This document shows, piece by piece, positions 12,301-24,428 of a stretch of 36,913 nucleotides of DNA. The position numbers and the translations under genes are program-made. The notes under the pieces are model-generated. The model worked only from the letters and a program-made list of their open reading frames with translations, made no database searches and was not told the origin of the DNA. Source of the DNA: Saccoglossus kowalevskii (Eukaryota; Hemichordata; Enteropneusta; Harrimaniidae); the NCBI RefSeq assembly GCF_000003605.2, contig NW_003116455.1, positions 731,983 to 768,895 on the forward strand, given 5' to 3'. Every line of letters begins with the position of its first letter. Position 1 is the stretch's first letter.

Positions 12301-15300
12301 AAATACAAAATGAATCTAATTCTATTTCCAACTTCAGCATCAGATTTTTTGGGTGTGCAGTTTGCCCTTTAACAGAACTGTATGGCATTCCAAATATAAG
12401 TAGGGTCAGCTTGTTGTCTGCTTTTAAAAGAGGTCTTGTTTCTTAAAATGTAAATGTCATTTTACCAAACCACAAGATTTGTTCAGGATCTCTATATCAC
12501 TGTATGTTTTTCTGTTATGTTAATGATGTGCCAAGGAATAAGTGTAACTGGTTGAGTCATGAAAAAATATGTTGCATGTCATATCACACTGGGTTGGGAG
12601 GTGCCAGAAATGCTAAAGAATAATGGGCGAATAATAGAATAATTGTATCTTGGTTGAACATTTGGAACGTAGCTTGTTCATACATCGCCTCGCATCAAAC
12701 ACATTCCCTGGAATGTGTTGATTGCATAACATATCCAGAACACTACAATAAGGGCAAAAAAAAAATTGTTTTGTTGTCCTCAGCGACCAACCGGAAAATA
12801 TGAAATATCGGGTCGCGTTTTTTTTTTTTTATGGTAGGCCGAAATATTAAAAGCTCACCATTTTAAGCAATAAATCCCGATTTTGAACCTCGGGTTGATC
12901 TGTACATATCGTAGTACAGAAATACAAAAGACTGGAAGAAACACTTTGATTTTTGTGTTTATATCTAGCATGCGTTTTATCGATTCCCATATACCTCGGA
13001 TATTTACGATACCCTTAGTTTTCACAAGTTTTCACATTATTATTTTCAATTTTTTTTGGGCCTAATTGCCTGTGAATTGTTAAAAACTGGCTGATTTCAT
13101 TATAATGATAATAATAATAATTCCATGACCTTTGAGTTTCTAAATGCCAATCTCTGTTACATACTCATACATGTATTACATGTAATCTTTTCGAGAGATG
13201 ATATAAAGTGCATGTTACCCATAATACACTGCACACAGTGATCTTAAATAATCATGCAATTATGTGACATGATGAATGTGTGGAAAATATTTATTGATTC
13301 TTATCGGTAGTATTTTTGAAATTGACAATTCTCAACTTGAAACATGGTTAAACAACATTAAACCTAGAAAGATAAACCTAATGGGAAAATAAACACTCAT
13401 CAGCAAGGAACACAGTCTACTGCATGATTGTAAAAGGGTAGCCTTGGCAGTCCTTATAATTACGAGATTGGATGGAAAGCCGAACAATTATCAGACCTCG
13501 GGAAGTAATTAATATAGCTGAAAATTGTAGTACAAATTTTTCGACAATTGCTTTAAATTATTTTTATACCATTAAAACTGTTCCAAGACCGTGACACCAA
13601 ACCAAATCAAATTTAACTATGGTTCTTCAGGCAAAATGGCAATCCTAAAAATCACTTGAGACTCCCCACAACTCAGTTGCTGTCCTGTGATTTTGTAAAA
13701 GGACGTAGAATACGTGTGGAGGGCTGTAGAATTTAATGTTCTGTTAATTTTTATTCCCAGGTAATTCCATATAAAAATACAAATCATGTGAAATAGCCTG
13801 AAACTTCATATAATTATTTAGAATTTGTTTGAATTTTGTACAATTTTTTGATTTGAGTTATAATAGCTGTAGTTTAAATAGTCTTAATTAATCTTGTTTT
13901 CTTTACACGTTTACATGCATGTCATTATTACAGAGAAAAGTCAAAACTTTCATTAGATTAGTAAAGACCATGTCCACTGACCTTATCTTATTTATTTATT
14001 TTACTTTATTTTTACTTTTTTTATTTACTTTATTTTTATTTTTTGAACTACCGGTAATTAATTAATTGATTTATTTGATGTAGATCAGTGGTGGAGACTA
14101 TATCCAATGAGACAGTGCTATTTATATTTGGAGACCATGGTATGACATCTACTGGGGATCATGGTGGCGATAGTGCTGATGAATTATCAGCTGCCTTGTT
14201 TGTTTATTCACCATCACAACTGATGCATCCTGACACTGTGTTACTAAACCCCTTACAGGTAGGTGGAGAGTGACTGTTACATGCTTAGTGAATTCCATCA
14301 GCATCACTGTTTGTTTGTTTGTTTGTCTAACGAAAACAATGAGGTTTTAAAACTTTTTCTTTTAAGGTAGGTTGAAAGACAGTTAAATTGTTGTTTTTCA
14401 TATTTTTATTATTTTCAAATCTACATATTCTAGTCTTTGTTCTGTAAAAAATTAAGTTTCTACTACAAGTGGAACTTATCAAAAAAGAGTAGATATTATT
14501 CAAAACAAATGCGCATGTGTGTGTTATTGTCTTTAATGGATTACTCTTTTTTAGCTCTGCTGTCGACTTTGTCGAGCGGAGCTTATCATATGAGTGATTG
14601 TCGTCCGTGTAAATGTTTTACTTTTTCGACTTCTTCTTGAAAACTACAAGCCTGAATGCTTTGATACTTGGTGTATATGTACTTTGGGTAGACCTCTCTT
14701 AGGTTTGTTCATTTCATGTTGATATCTTCAATTCTCTAATTTTGGTGAATATTTTTGGTAAAAAGTGATATTTTCGACATCTTGTTGAAAACCGCAAGTC
14801 CAATTGCTTTGATATTACATATATAGGTACTACATGTGGACCTCTCTCAGATTTGTTCATTTTGTAATGATATCTTTAATTCTCTAATTTTGGTGAATAT
14901 TTTTGTCATTTTTGGTAAAAAGTGATATTTTCTTCTTGTTAAAAACCACAATCATTTATGGTGAAAAATGATATTTTTGAATTCTTGTTGAAAACAGCAA
15001 GTCCCATTGCATTGATACTATGCATATTGTTCATTTTCTAATGATATATTCTGTTCTTTAATTGAAATGTGCATTGCTAACAGCGGAGCTATCTCAGCCG
15101 AGAGGCTGCTTGTTTGTTTGTTCCTGGGAAATAAACAAATAATATTTTGACATAAATTGAGTTTATATTGCAGTTGTGGCCATGCTCATTAATATTCATA
15201 AAAACCAACAACTTTCATTGAGCTGGTGTGATTCCTCAGTTTATTTCTTTAACTACTGGTGGAATAACAAAAACTAAAGATACTATCATGCAATGTTTTT

Positions 15301-18300
15301 TTTTGATAAATATGTTTTTATCTTACACTTTGCTATTATGTCCAGTGGTCCTGCAGATTATAAATAGGCTAATTTATTTCATTTTTCACACAGAAAAATT
15401 ACAAGACTCTGTCTCAAGTCGACTTAGTACCAACACTATCACTTTTACTCGGAACACCAATTCCTTTTTCCAATTTGGGCAGCGTCATGACTGATCTGTT
15501 CACATTTGAAGATAAATCTCCAAGTAGTAGTTACTCAGTGGCAGTTTTGAAATCCATCGAGGCACTGAGATTAAATTCTTATCAAGTCAAACGGTATATT
15601 GATGAGTATTCTCGGGTGTCTGATGAATTTCCTCATCAAAGAGCGACTGATTTACAAAGCAAGCTTGATGCAGCAGAAAGACTACTATCTGAGGGAAATT
15701 ATGAACAGTTGTCCCACATCCAGAACTTGTATATAGATTATTTAAATGGTGTGAAACACATGTGCCAGAGAATTTGGGCGAAATTTGATCTTGTTTTAAT
15801 AACCTGTGGAATTTTGATGATGGTGATTGCTATTACAAGCAGTGTCGCATTGGTACTATGTCTGAATACCACTATGGCAGTTCCTCAAATTTCACTGACG
15901 CTAAACGGTCATTTAAAATTGATAATAAAAAGTGGAATTTTCGGACTTGCATTTGGAATCTTTGCTGTTCTCCTACATACGCCACTCAGGTCAAATTGGG
16001 CGACCATTTTGTTCTTTTTGTTTGCACTTATCTCAAGTTTGACTTTTTTGTGTAAATTTTTTCTACTCGACAAATCATGTAAATTCAAACAGGTTTCCTG
16101 GGAGTCATTTATGGCAACAGTGTTGATGCTTTTTTATGCTGTAGCGATGACATCAAACAGTTACGTGGTACGCGAAGACGATGTGTGCGTATTTCTCATA
16201 CATACATTATTATTAACTGTATTTCTGTTGAATGTGAAGTATACAAGGACTAAACGGAAGTCTACTAGGAAATGGGATCTTGGAGTGTGGCTCACTCAGC
16301 CATTATCCAGAGTTATGTTTATAATATTAATAATTAGTGCTGCTGTGCGCCTGAGTGCACATTTCCGGGTATGCAGGGAAGAGCAGTATCCCGCATGCGA
16401 AAGTTCAGCATTCGCGCAATCACTGTCTAGTTTGCCACCTGCGCAAATCGTCTTCAAAAACATGCGATACTTTTTGTCACTTGCTTGTGTTAGTGTATTG
16501 CCTTTAGGTCTGCGTTTCTGGATGAGTCACTATGGCAACCTCAATGGATCATCCGCAGCTGTAACTTATGCGATCTACGGGTTACCCCTAGCAGCAGTGT
16601 GTGCGTCCTTCTACTGGGCATTGCAAGCCCTGCCTGATAAAACTGTGGATAGTCTCCCAGTGTGGCAGCAAGTTTTACTTCCAAGGATTGTGTATTCTGT
16701 ATTTGCTGTGGGTATCATTATAGTACTGTGGAAACCTCTAACTGTGTATGTGATTCACAGAGGAGAAAAAAAAAGAAACTCTAATTCTGAATCTGCATCA
16801 CTGGAGATACATCAAGATGAAGAACATGAAGTTGTGAAGAAAGTTTTTAAAAAGATGAAATCAAACTGGAAGAAACCATCAAACGACTTCAGCTCAGACA
16901 GCAGTGTACCCATGGTGTATGGCCTCGCTACGGTATACTCTGCTAGTTACTTATTGTTGGTAACTATTTTTATACTGGTATTGACAATACTCCTCGGTGA
17001 TGGGTTTGCTCCAGCCATGCTGCTGCTTTCTGTACAAATGTTTTTCTTGTTGGAATTATATGCTGTTATCTCTCATGTTAAGTTCAGGGATTCAGGCAGC
17101 TCAAAAGTCGGTAAGTAACTAAGTTCTGATTGTATGTTCAGTGACATTTAGGCCAGACTTTTATTATCCCTTGTTTCGCAAACCCGTCGAATGAACAGGA
17201 GCCGAAAATGAAATAAAAATATAATTTTATTTCAGCATAATTTCTCGCGCCTGCCGACTTGTAAATGCAAAAGGTTACTAAAAAAACTAATTTTTATCTT
17301 CATTTTTTTCACCGCCCGCCGCATAACAAATCTAAGTTGCATTTTCGTGGGAGTATCATGATCAAAGTACCAAATTAAAGTCTCGCGCAGATGAGAAACA
17401 AGGTTATACATGATGGAATAAAATTTTATTTCATTTCTTCTCTTCGATTAATGATCTCACTTACAATTCTTTGAAAATCACACAAATCTAATTTTTTTCC
17501 CGCCCTCCTCAAAAAAATTGCCTTATAAAAACTCGCAAGAAGATATAACTCTCAGGGCCAAAAATGGGCCTTTCAGTTTTTTATCCAACGATTTGTTTAA
17601 AAGGGGCACTATTGTTAGAACTGCACACATGGTGAGAACTCTCACAAAAATGAATGTTCACTTATTGATTGCGACTAGTTTTAAGAGCCCTACTAAAAAT
17701 CAGTGGCACATTTACTGACAAGCATGTAAATTCTAACTTGTAAATAGGTGATTTAACATTCAACTGCGAGATCTCGTGAGATGCATGAAAGACGCGCGTC
17801 GGACGTCTGCCTCAAAAAACAAACGATTTGATTTTGAACTCGAATTTCTTTATTTCGTAGCTCACATTAACCGACCGATCTTCGACAGAGGAATATTGCT
17901 TTCGAATACCCACACTTAATCGAAATTGTCTATCAAATGTGTACAGCACATTATTAAGCATGGAAATGTGCCCAAAATACTTCGCGTTTGTCGAATCCCA
18001 TGCGATGTTTGATGCCACTACGATGCTATGACCTTTGTTTGTCTTGTTTTTACGTTCGATTTTACACATAACGTGTGATTCTCGCAGTGAACGGAAAATG
18101 GTCTATTGTCAAGATTTTGTATGGGTCATAGTTAAAGGTGTTTTGTGACGTTATTTTATAGTGTGTAGTACCTGTACTTATAACCAGAGAACAGAAACAC
18201 AATTGAACAGTAGAATATGAAGGCCATTTTACTCATGGCACTGTGTCAATGTAATTTTACGTCGATACCTCATACTAGGTTTTTCATAATCATTACTTCT

Positions 18301-20425
18301 CAAGCAACGCCTTTCATATTCGTCTTACAGATAAATTTCACGATATCCCATGGTCTATCGTTGCTCTGTGGGCGTTGATGGCTTCGCAGTATTTTTTCGC
18401 AACTGGACACCAAGCTACTGTACCATCCATTAGGTTTGAATCTGCATTTGTTGGTTTCCATGGCGACTTTCCATTCTACCTCTACTTTGTAGCGGCATTA
18501 ATGATCGGTTTGAACACATATGCCGGACCTGTGATTTTTACAGTTTCCCTACCATTAATTATATTTTGGCCATATTCAAGAGGAACATTGTCGCAACAAG
18601 ATGGCAGTAATCGAGCAAACGACAAGGGAGAATTTCTTCTTCATGAGAATGAAGAAAAGTTTTCAGTTATTTGTTTTCGACTTTTCATGATGTATACAAT
18701 ATTTCTTGCTGTTAGAGTGAGTATCTTTGACATTAATTTTTGATATCAAAGTTGCAATCTCCCTTTATTATAACTTTATTGGGGACTACTATTTGATTTA
18801 CAAACATGCACGAATTGCAGAATAAAATTTTTCAATGAATTTTCTGAATTCATCAGAATTCTCAGTTACCAGTATTTAATTTGGATCACTGTATAAACTT
18901 GGGACAGGGGTGAAGCTTTGGCAATCGAATGTTTTCGAACACTAGTAAAATGAAATTTAAATAAGTTAGAAAGTGAATATTTAGTTTAAATTAAAAATGT
19001 GATGTTTTGCATTTATTTCCTGCAATCCATGTAAAATCTGACCTTAAAGTTGTATTGTCGACAAAATTTGTTTTTAAGCCTTTGTTTAATACATGTAAAT
19101 ACAGCAGCTACAAAATTGGCAGGACATCCTTCTTGCCAATAATCGAAAATCACCAAGCAGTTACAGGGCTTTGATTGTGATTGAGTTTTCAGCATCTTAG
19201 GGTGTCATCAAGTCACTGATTTGCATGCAGGATTCTCTGTTTGATAATGTGAAGTATTTTTCATTAAGACTAGTCTGGTAGGCACACCAGACTCTTGAAA
19301 TTTTTCTAACTGACCATTAGGTTCTTCCCATTTCAATTTATAGAATAATTTTCTTACTCATGTTACTGTAGCATTCAAGCAAACATCACATACTTCCTAG
19401 GTTAATTGTGTTTAGTGTGCTTTTGTAGCAGAATTCGATCAGCAATGCATGATGGGCTTTTATGATTACTTTTAGTGCAGACAATAAATAATGATGCAAT
19501 GCATCATGTTTTGATTAGTATAACTCACAAACTCTGTTCAAAATTAAAAGGGCTTCCAACTGAGTTTTTAAGATAAGTCGCATCATATCATATTATCGTA
19601 CTGTCTTCGTGCATACTTTGACGTATCTTCATAATAAACTCATAGTCATAACTATTTAATGTAAAAAATTTTGTTACTTCATCTTCATGAGCAACATTAG
19701 TTTTGGCAAATTCTGCAAATAATGGACAATTGAGTAGTTGTGTAATGTGACTTACAGTTAGAAGTCTCCAAGAATGGTATAATTTTTATTTTTACAACCA
19801 CAAATTGAGTTATGTGTTCATACTTGGTGTCTATTTGGTTCATCACGATGGCTTTTACTTCATGAAAAGTCATCAAGGTTGGTGTTGTAGTGAATTTCAC
19901 CTAGTATTTGTAACCATGGAGAACTCTACAAGTACTGTAAAGGGGGTAATTATTCACTGGGTTTTAATTTAGCTTATTTCGCTGACTGGAAAAATGCGCT
20001 AAATTAAAACCCAGTGAATATGTAAAATTTAGCATAGAACACATTATCTAAATGACGAAACCGTGAATTTAAAACCCACTGAATATGCCCGAAATGGTAA
20101 ATCAGTGAAATTTAAACCCAGTGAAAATTAGTCATTTTACAGTATGTGTAGTTGTTTATATTTCCTAGGATATTCTTTTATTTCAGTATTTGTTTGATTG
20201 TAATCTGTATTTTGTTTTCAGTTCCTAGGTACAATGGTATCAGCAGGTATTCATCGACGTCACCTTATGGTATGGAAAATCTTTGCTCCTAGATTTGTGT
20301 TTGAAGGTGTATCGTTTCTGCTTACAATGACAATTATATTCATTATTTATCTGATTCTTCTTAGACTGGATAAAGTTTTAAAAAATTGGTTTGACCAGCT
20401 TGTTATTAAATGCCACGAACAATAA
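9396..20425 (+). CDS. PIGO: GPI ethanolamine phosphate transferase 3 (PIG-O)
   Basis: The coding exons are 9396-10153, 14084-14258, 15394-17110, 18331-18716 and 20222-20425, with GT-AG introns, giving 1079 aa (human about 1089). PIG-O adds phosphoethanolamine to the third mannose of GPI precursors in the ER, working with PIGF. The N-terminus has one hydrophobic segment (about 8-32), then a lumenal alkaline-phosphatase-type domain: [12 protein letters not shown] (71-82) gives the first metal aspartate, [15 protein letters not shown] (120-134) the nucleophile threonine region, [13 protein letters not shown] (226-238) and [13 protein letters not shown] (269-281) the remaining metal ligands. SQVDLVPTL (318-326) is also typical of the family. 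From about residue 440 onward the protein is polytopic. The ATG at 9396 is the first in frame: TGA at 9249-9251 closes the frame upstream, and the MRSHNTQ... start aligns with the family. Confidence 0.97.
10154..14083 (+). other. PIGO intron 1 (3.9 kb)
   Basis: GTATGT at the 5' end and GATGTAG at the 3' end join ATACG to ATCAGTGG and restore the reading VIRSVVETI. The interior contains a foldback element (11310-11719) and a T-rich ATTT/TTTA stretch (about 13984-14045) just before the acceptor. I see no other gene or structured RNA in it. Confidence 0.9.
11310..11719. mobile_element. Foldback element in PIGO intron 1
   Basis: The arms at about 11310-11358 and 11673-11719 are inverted copies: the left begins AACACTACGATAATAAAGAC then TTTCCGTTTTTGACATT; the right read backwards begins AACACTACGATAAAAACTTT then CCGTTCTCGACATT. 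CAAC lies immediately outside both ends (11306-11309 and 11720-11723), a possible 4-bp target duplication. The roughly 310-bp centre is AT-rich and non-coding. I cannot assign a superfamily. Confidence 0.7.
14560..15120 (+). repeat. Dispersed repeat C, copy 2
   Basis: It lies in PIGO intron 2 (14259-15393). From about 14640 it parallels 440-840, including the internal subunits and the closing 'gcattgctaacagcgga' motif. It extends further left, starting near 'tcgactttgtcgagcggagc', and so looks like a fuller copy. The short frame at 14437-14640 runs into it and is not a gene. Confidence 0.8.
18717..20221 (+). other. PIGO intron 4
   Basis: GTGAGT to TTTTCAG, joining codon AGA to TTC and keeping phase 0 (...FLAVR then FLGTMVS...). 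It contains one palindromic family B element near its 3' end. Nothing else recognisable was seen. Confidence 0.85.
19933..20144 (+). mobile_element. Palindromic MITE, family B, copy B3
   Basis: It starts TACTGTAAAGGGGGTAATTA and ends TTTTACAGTA, about 212 bp. Blocks 'cactgggttttaattt' and 'aaattaaaacccagtgaata' are near complements, so much of the element can fold on itself, and the motif returns near the right end as 'aaatttaaacccagtg'. Its ends match B2 at 27183. It sits 78 bp before PIGO exon 5. Confidence 0.8.
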
Positions 20426-20621
20426 CATTCTTGTGTCGTATGCGTTTTCCTAGAAAATTTGTTTTGTAAACTTTGTAATATTTGTAATCAATTTTGCACT
20501 GATTTGAAAAGATTCATTTTTTAAAAATAATCTGTCAGTGAAAAGTGTGATCAGTAGAGTTGTGTGTTCTAGTTGCTAGGCAACGATTTGTGCAATTCTC
20601 TGAATTTCAAAGGCAAAAGGA

Positions 20622-20622
<1 letters not shown>

Positions 20623-20655
<33 letters not shown>
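20623..20655. repeat. (TA)n microsatellite
   Basis: An uninterrupted TA dinucleotide run of about 16 units, followed by a T-rich stretch. It lies about 200 bp past the PIGO stop and probably falls in its 3' UTR. Confidence 0.95.
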
Positions 20656-20657
<2 letters not shown>

Positions 20658-21387
20658 CTATTTTTTTTTTATTCATACCCACTGATGACACAATACAAAA
20701 TATTAATGAGGGGTTGAAATATAGCGTGGCATTTGGAAGATCGACAAATTATGGAGCTCATCCAGTCAAAAAAAAACAACATGTACAAAGTTCATGGAAA
20801 TAAGATAAAATAATTGTGAAGGAGAATGACACAGAGGATTTATGAAGAGAGTAGGAGATAGTGATATTGAAAATGATAGGGAAAACAAATTTTGTGAAGT
20901 ATATATGGTAATAAATATATTCGGATGGTGGCAGTGACAAATGTAGGGTAGCAGGCAGTTCAGAAACATACCAGGCAAATACTACTTCTATTTCAATACC
21001 TGAAATTGTGATGTCCATTTGTATAGTACCGATACTTTTCAAAACATCTCTGATGAGCAAGAATAAACTTAAAACATGTCAATTGATGATATTGGAATAA
21101 TAATAAGTTTATCATGCTTCAAAAATGTGGAAACTACATAAACTTTTAAAGAATATTTTGTTTACTTACTGGTAACAAAAGTTTTATAAAAGATATAGGA
21201 ATAATGTAAATATATATTGTTTGTATCACATGGGATTATAAATTTATTGCATTAAATGTAAACATGGTATTGATGATGTAGTATGTCATCACTATTTTCA
21301 AAATTAGTCCTGATTTGATGATTGAAGACATTATCTTGTGATTTGTCATCAGCCTTTTCACCACTTTGTCAAATTTATATATCCTTC

Positions 21388-21973
21388 TAGACTGGCGCAG
21401 TTGGGGTGATTTATTTGTTTTTGTGGTTTAAATAAAATAAAAAAATGGAGGTGTTAGCGCAAAATCCCCTGTAACTGCGAAATCACCCCGACTGGTTTAT
21501 TCTGCATGGCTCTCTATCGACACCGCAGGAACCCATCGATTTTCAAAAGGTAATTATGTTAATGAGTGTTCTAATTGACAATCATTTAAGCCAATCACAA
21601 CGTCTCTTCAACTGACCTCTGACCAAGAAGACGTCAGCTGATTGTAGCAGCCGATTTTTTTTTTTATTGTACGAGTAGTACGAGTTACTTTTTTGCACAT
21701 TGTGATGAATTAGAACCGACGACTACGACAAACTCGAATTTTAACATGCCGCCATGTTGGGTCTGCAGTGAACCTTTACCATGTTAACCTCATTATGCAC
21801 GCATTTCCTCGCCCACCTCATTATAATATGTGCATTCATGAATATTTAATAGCAATGAATTTCCTGCAGAATAAACCAGTCGTGGTGATTTTGCCCTAAC
21901 ACCTCCATTTGGCGAATTTTTTTGTTTTATTTAAACTAAAAATCAAATTAATCGCCTCGATTGCGCCAGTCGA
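21388..21973. mobile_element. Foldback MITE with 9-bp target duplication
   Basis: A 586-bp element flanked by the direct repeat ATATCCTTC (21379-21387 and 21974-21982). Its ends are inverted: TAGACTGGCGCA on the left, and TCGACTGGCGCA when the right end is read backwards. The arms stay similar for over 100 bp, sharing 'ggtttaaataaaa' (or close), 'aaatggaggtgttag', 'gcaaaatc' and 'gactggtttattctgca'. The centre is non-coding. A 9-bp duplication with long inverted ends fits Mutator-like elements, but no transposase is present, so this is inferred. Confidence 0.85.
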
Positions 21974-22842
21974 ATATCCTTCCATAAAATGATTGTGTGT
22001 ATTTGCTTATGTACGTAAAATAGCTGTATTTTAATGATTCAGTTGATAATAAATGCTATTATGTGAGCTTCGGTGATGTGTAATCTTTTCATCCAAAATT
22101 GTAACATTTTCAAAATAATTTGAATAATTCATTCTGCTTGTTCCCCAAAGTATTGAAATTGGAGGAAAACATTCAAAAAATGCACAAAATTGGTACAACC
22201 AAATCATCGAATATGTACAATTTATGTGCATTGCATGATGGGAAAAGGTAGACTGGACATGCATGACATTTGCGTCAAGTGAAGGACAACAAGAATTGCT
22301 CATACAACAGTTGTGCATACTTGAGTTAAAGGTCAAAGGTTACTAGTTGACTTTTTATGAAAGATTATTTTATGTACAATAACGTAGAATCTCTGTACAA
22401 CTATATTCCTGCTGATGAATGAACAGTTATCTATAGATTGTTCTATGGACATAATACAGGTTTGTTGATGTTATGTGATACATTTGGATGAATTACACAA
22501 TACAACTTTCAATTGTTTTCATATCACAGCCTAATGTTGGTGATCATTTCAAGTCCCATGTGAATAACATCAGAAACTGCCCTATTTATAATGATTCTGT
22601 TGAAGCAAAGAGCGAGTTTCTAATTATACTGGCCAGTTCTCTACATTAACAGCTCCCCATCAAATTAAAGGATTCCCCCAAGATCCACATGTAGAGGAAT
22701 ACTTTAATATCAAATGCCTCTGTCAACTAGTACAGTGACCCCTCGCTATGTCACAGGTGTTGGGATCCAAGAAAAAAAATTATTGAGAACAGACTGGTAA
22801 CTTTCACTTAAACATGTTAGTCAGTTGGAAACGAGGGACCAG

Positions 22843-23220
22843 TTATCAAGTTTGAACAAAATTCGTTCATGTACCAACGAGATCCAGGTCCACAATGATG
22901 AAAATGTGCGAGTGTTATTCATTTTTGGCCCTATAATGGCTGCCATTCGGCCATTTTGAATCAGATCAAAAAACAAATGCAGATACATATGTTCGATCCA
23001 TGTATGCGAGAAGTTTTAAACTTGATCGATCAAGGCATGTCAGATATATGGATCCACTACTTTATTTTTTTAAACAAAATAGCCACTTTTTAAATTCGTA
23101 AAATAAATTAATGTGCATCATGGTCTATATTTGTTCAATGTATCCACAATGTTTTAACAAATCTCTCCATACACAAGTGATATCAGGTTTCAAAATGGTG
23201 AAAATGTGTTATTTGGCCAT
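22843..23220 (+). repeat. Tandem-unit repeat D, copy 2
   Basis: It shares with 2599-3256 the phrases 'tttgaacaaaattcgttcat', 'gagatccaggtcc', 'gaaaatgtgcga', 'attcggccattttgaatcag' and, about 300 bp on, a second 'caaaatggtgaaaatgtg'. The order of blocks is the same, so it is a diverged copy of the same composite array, without the clear 'acggacgcac' end. Confidence 0.65.
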
Positions 23221-24428
23221 CTTGTACTAATTCTACTCAATGATGAGGCGCATGTATTTTACCAAGGTCAAATACTAACCTATTGGTAGATGTGTATATA
23301 ATTCATTTCTAAATCAAGTGCAGTTAGACATACATGTACGTGCGTTTATTTCACATTTCCATCTGCCACTTCTATTGATTTGTTCATAGATGCCCCTCCC
23401 CCTGCCATTATATGACTTTAATATATGCCCAACCTTCACAGAAAGACCACCTCCCAGCTATGGATCGATTCCTTGGGTGACCATTATAGACAGGTTAGAC
23501 TGTAGTGTGTTTATGGGGTATGTGTACATCAAGTTTGCAAAACAGTGCAATTAGGATAATAGTAAGGACTCTAGATATAACACAAAATAAAAATATTTTT
23601 TTTTTCTATTCTTTAATCCCATTTTAAGGTGAAAAAGCTGACATACCAGATACATACTGATGCTGTTTAATTTTAATTAATAAACACTATTCTAGAATCT
23701 CTGTACTTTGAAGTCTACAAGATCCTCTACAAAAAAGAATTACAATTTCTTGCTCTATTAGAATAGCAACTATATGCAGGACCATTAAAATTAAACTTAT
23801 TTTGACCACAGTTGTACCACCACCATTTATGCAAGTCTATGCTTATTACGGCAACAGAACAAAATTTCTTTTACAGAACATTTTTTTTTCTATAATTGTC
23901 GCTTGTCTACAAGAAATAGTTTCCTAGTATACTGGTCATCTGTGTCTACTTCCGCATACGAAAACTTGCGTGGCTCAAGAAATTGCTGTCAATTCAATTG
24001 ACCAGTGAATTGTTTTCCCATGATTCAATCAGGGATTTTTTTAAACAGGGGTGCAGCGCCCTCATGCCATGGCCATGCACCCCTTATCCTGGGAAGCAGA
24101 TCCTCTGGCAACCATAAAATTCTGATTGACCAGGGATCACATGTGGCCAAAGTCTTCAACTGTGACCTGTCTGATAGTAATTTTGGCTCGAAGGAAGCCA
24201 TAGAATGCTCCATTTTAGAATTAACAAAAACTGCACACCCTGGTAGGGAGAATCCTACCCCCCCCCTCTGCTGGCACCGCTGAAATGCAGTGCTCCCTCT
24301 TGCAGTTTTTTTCTAGAAAAACCCCTGCAACTCGTAATTAAAATTTGAATGCTTATAAAACTGCCCCTAGAACCTCTGCATTTGTAGAAGATATTACTGA
24401 CCTCAGGAAGCACATAGGCTAACTCTAT

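Larger units (their letters stand above)
20426..24428. other. Convergent intergenic gap, PIGO to neugrin gene
   Basis: The 3' ends of PIGO (plus) and the neugrin-like gene (minus) face each other across 4 kb. The gap includes a (TA)n tract, a foldback element (21388-21973) and another repeat D array (about 22843-23220). An AATAAA at 21062-21067 is one candidate end for PIGO mRNA. The open frame at 24005-24283 has no recognisable protein motif. No gene is supported. Confidence 0.6.

Noticed and set aside
14045..14056. 'gaactaccggta' shared with 34939-34950
   Set aside because: A shared string of about 16 bases ('tttttgaactaccggta') without longer flanking similarity is too little to define a repeat.
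17518..18069. Small open frames between PIGO exons 3 and 4
   Set aside because: They lie in intron 3 (17111-18330); no homology was recognised and GT-AG joining of the flanking exons is clean without them.
24005..24283. 92-aa open frame between the PIGO and neugrin genes
   Set aside because: It has no recognisable motif, no splice context and lies in a repeat-rich gap. It overlaps an open frame on the other strand of similar quality.
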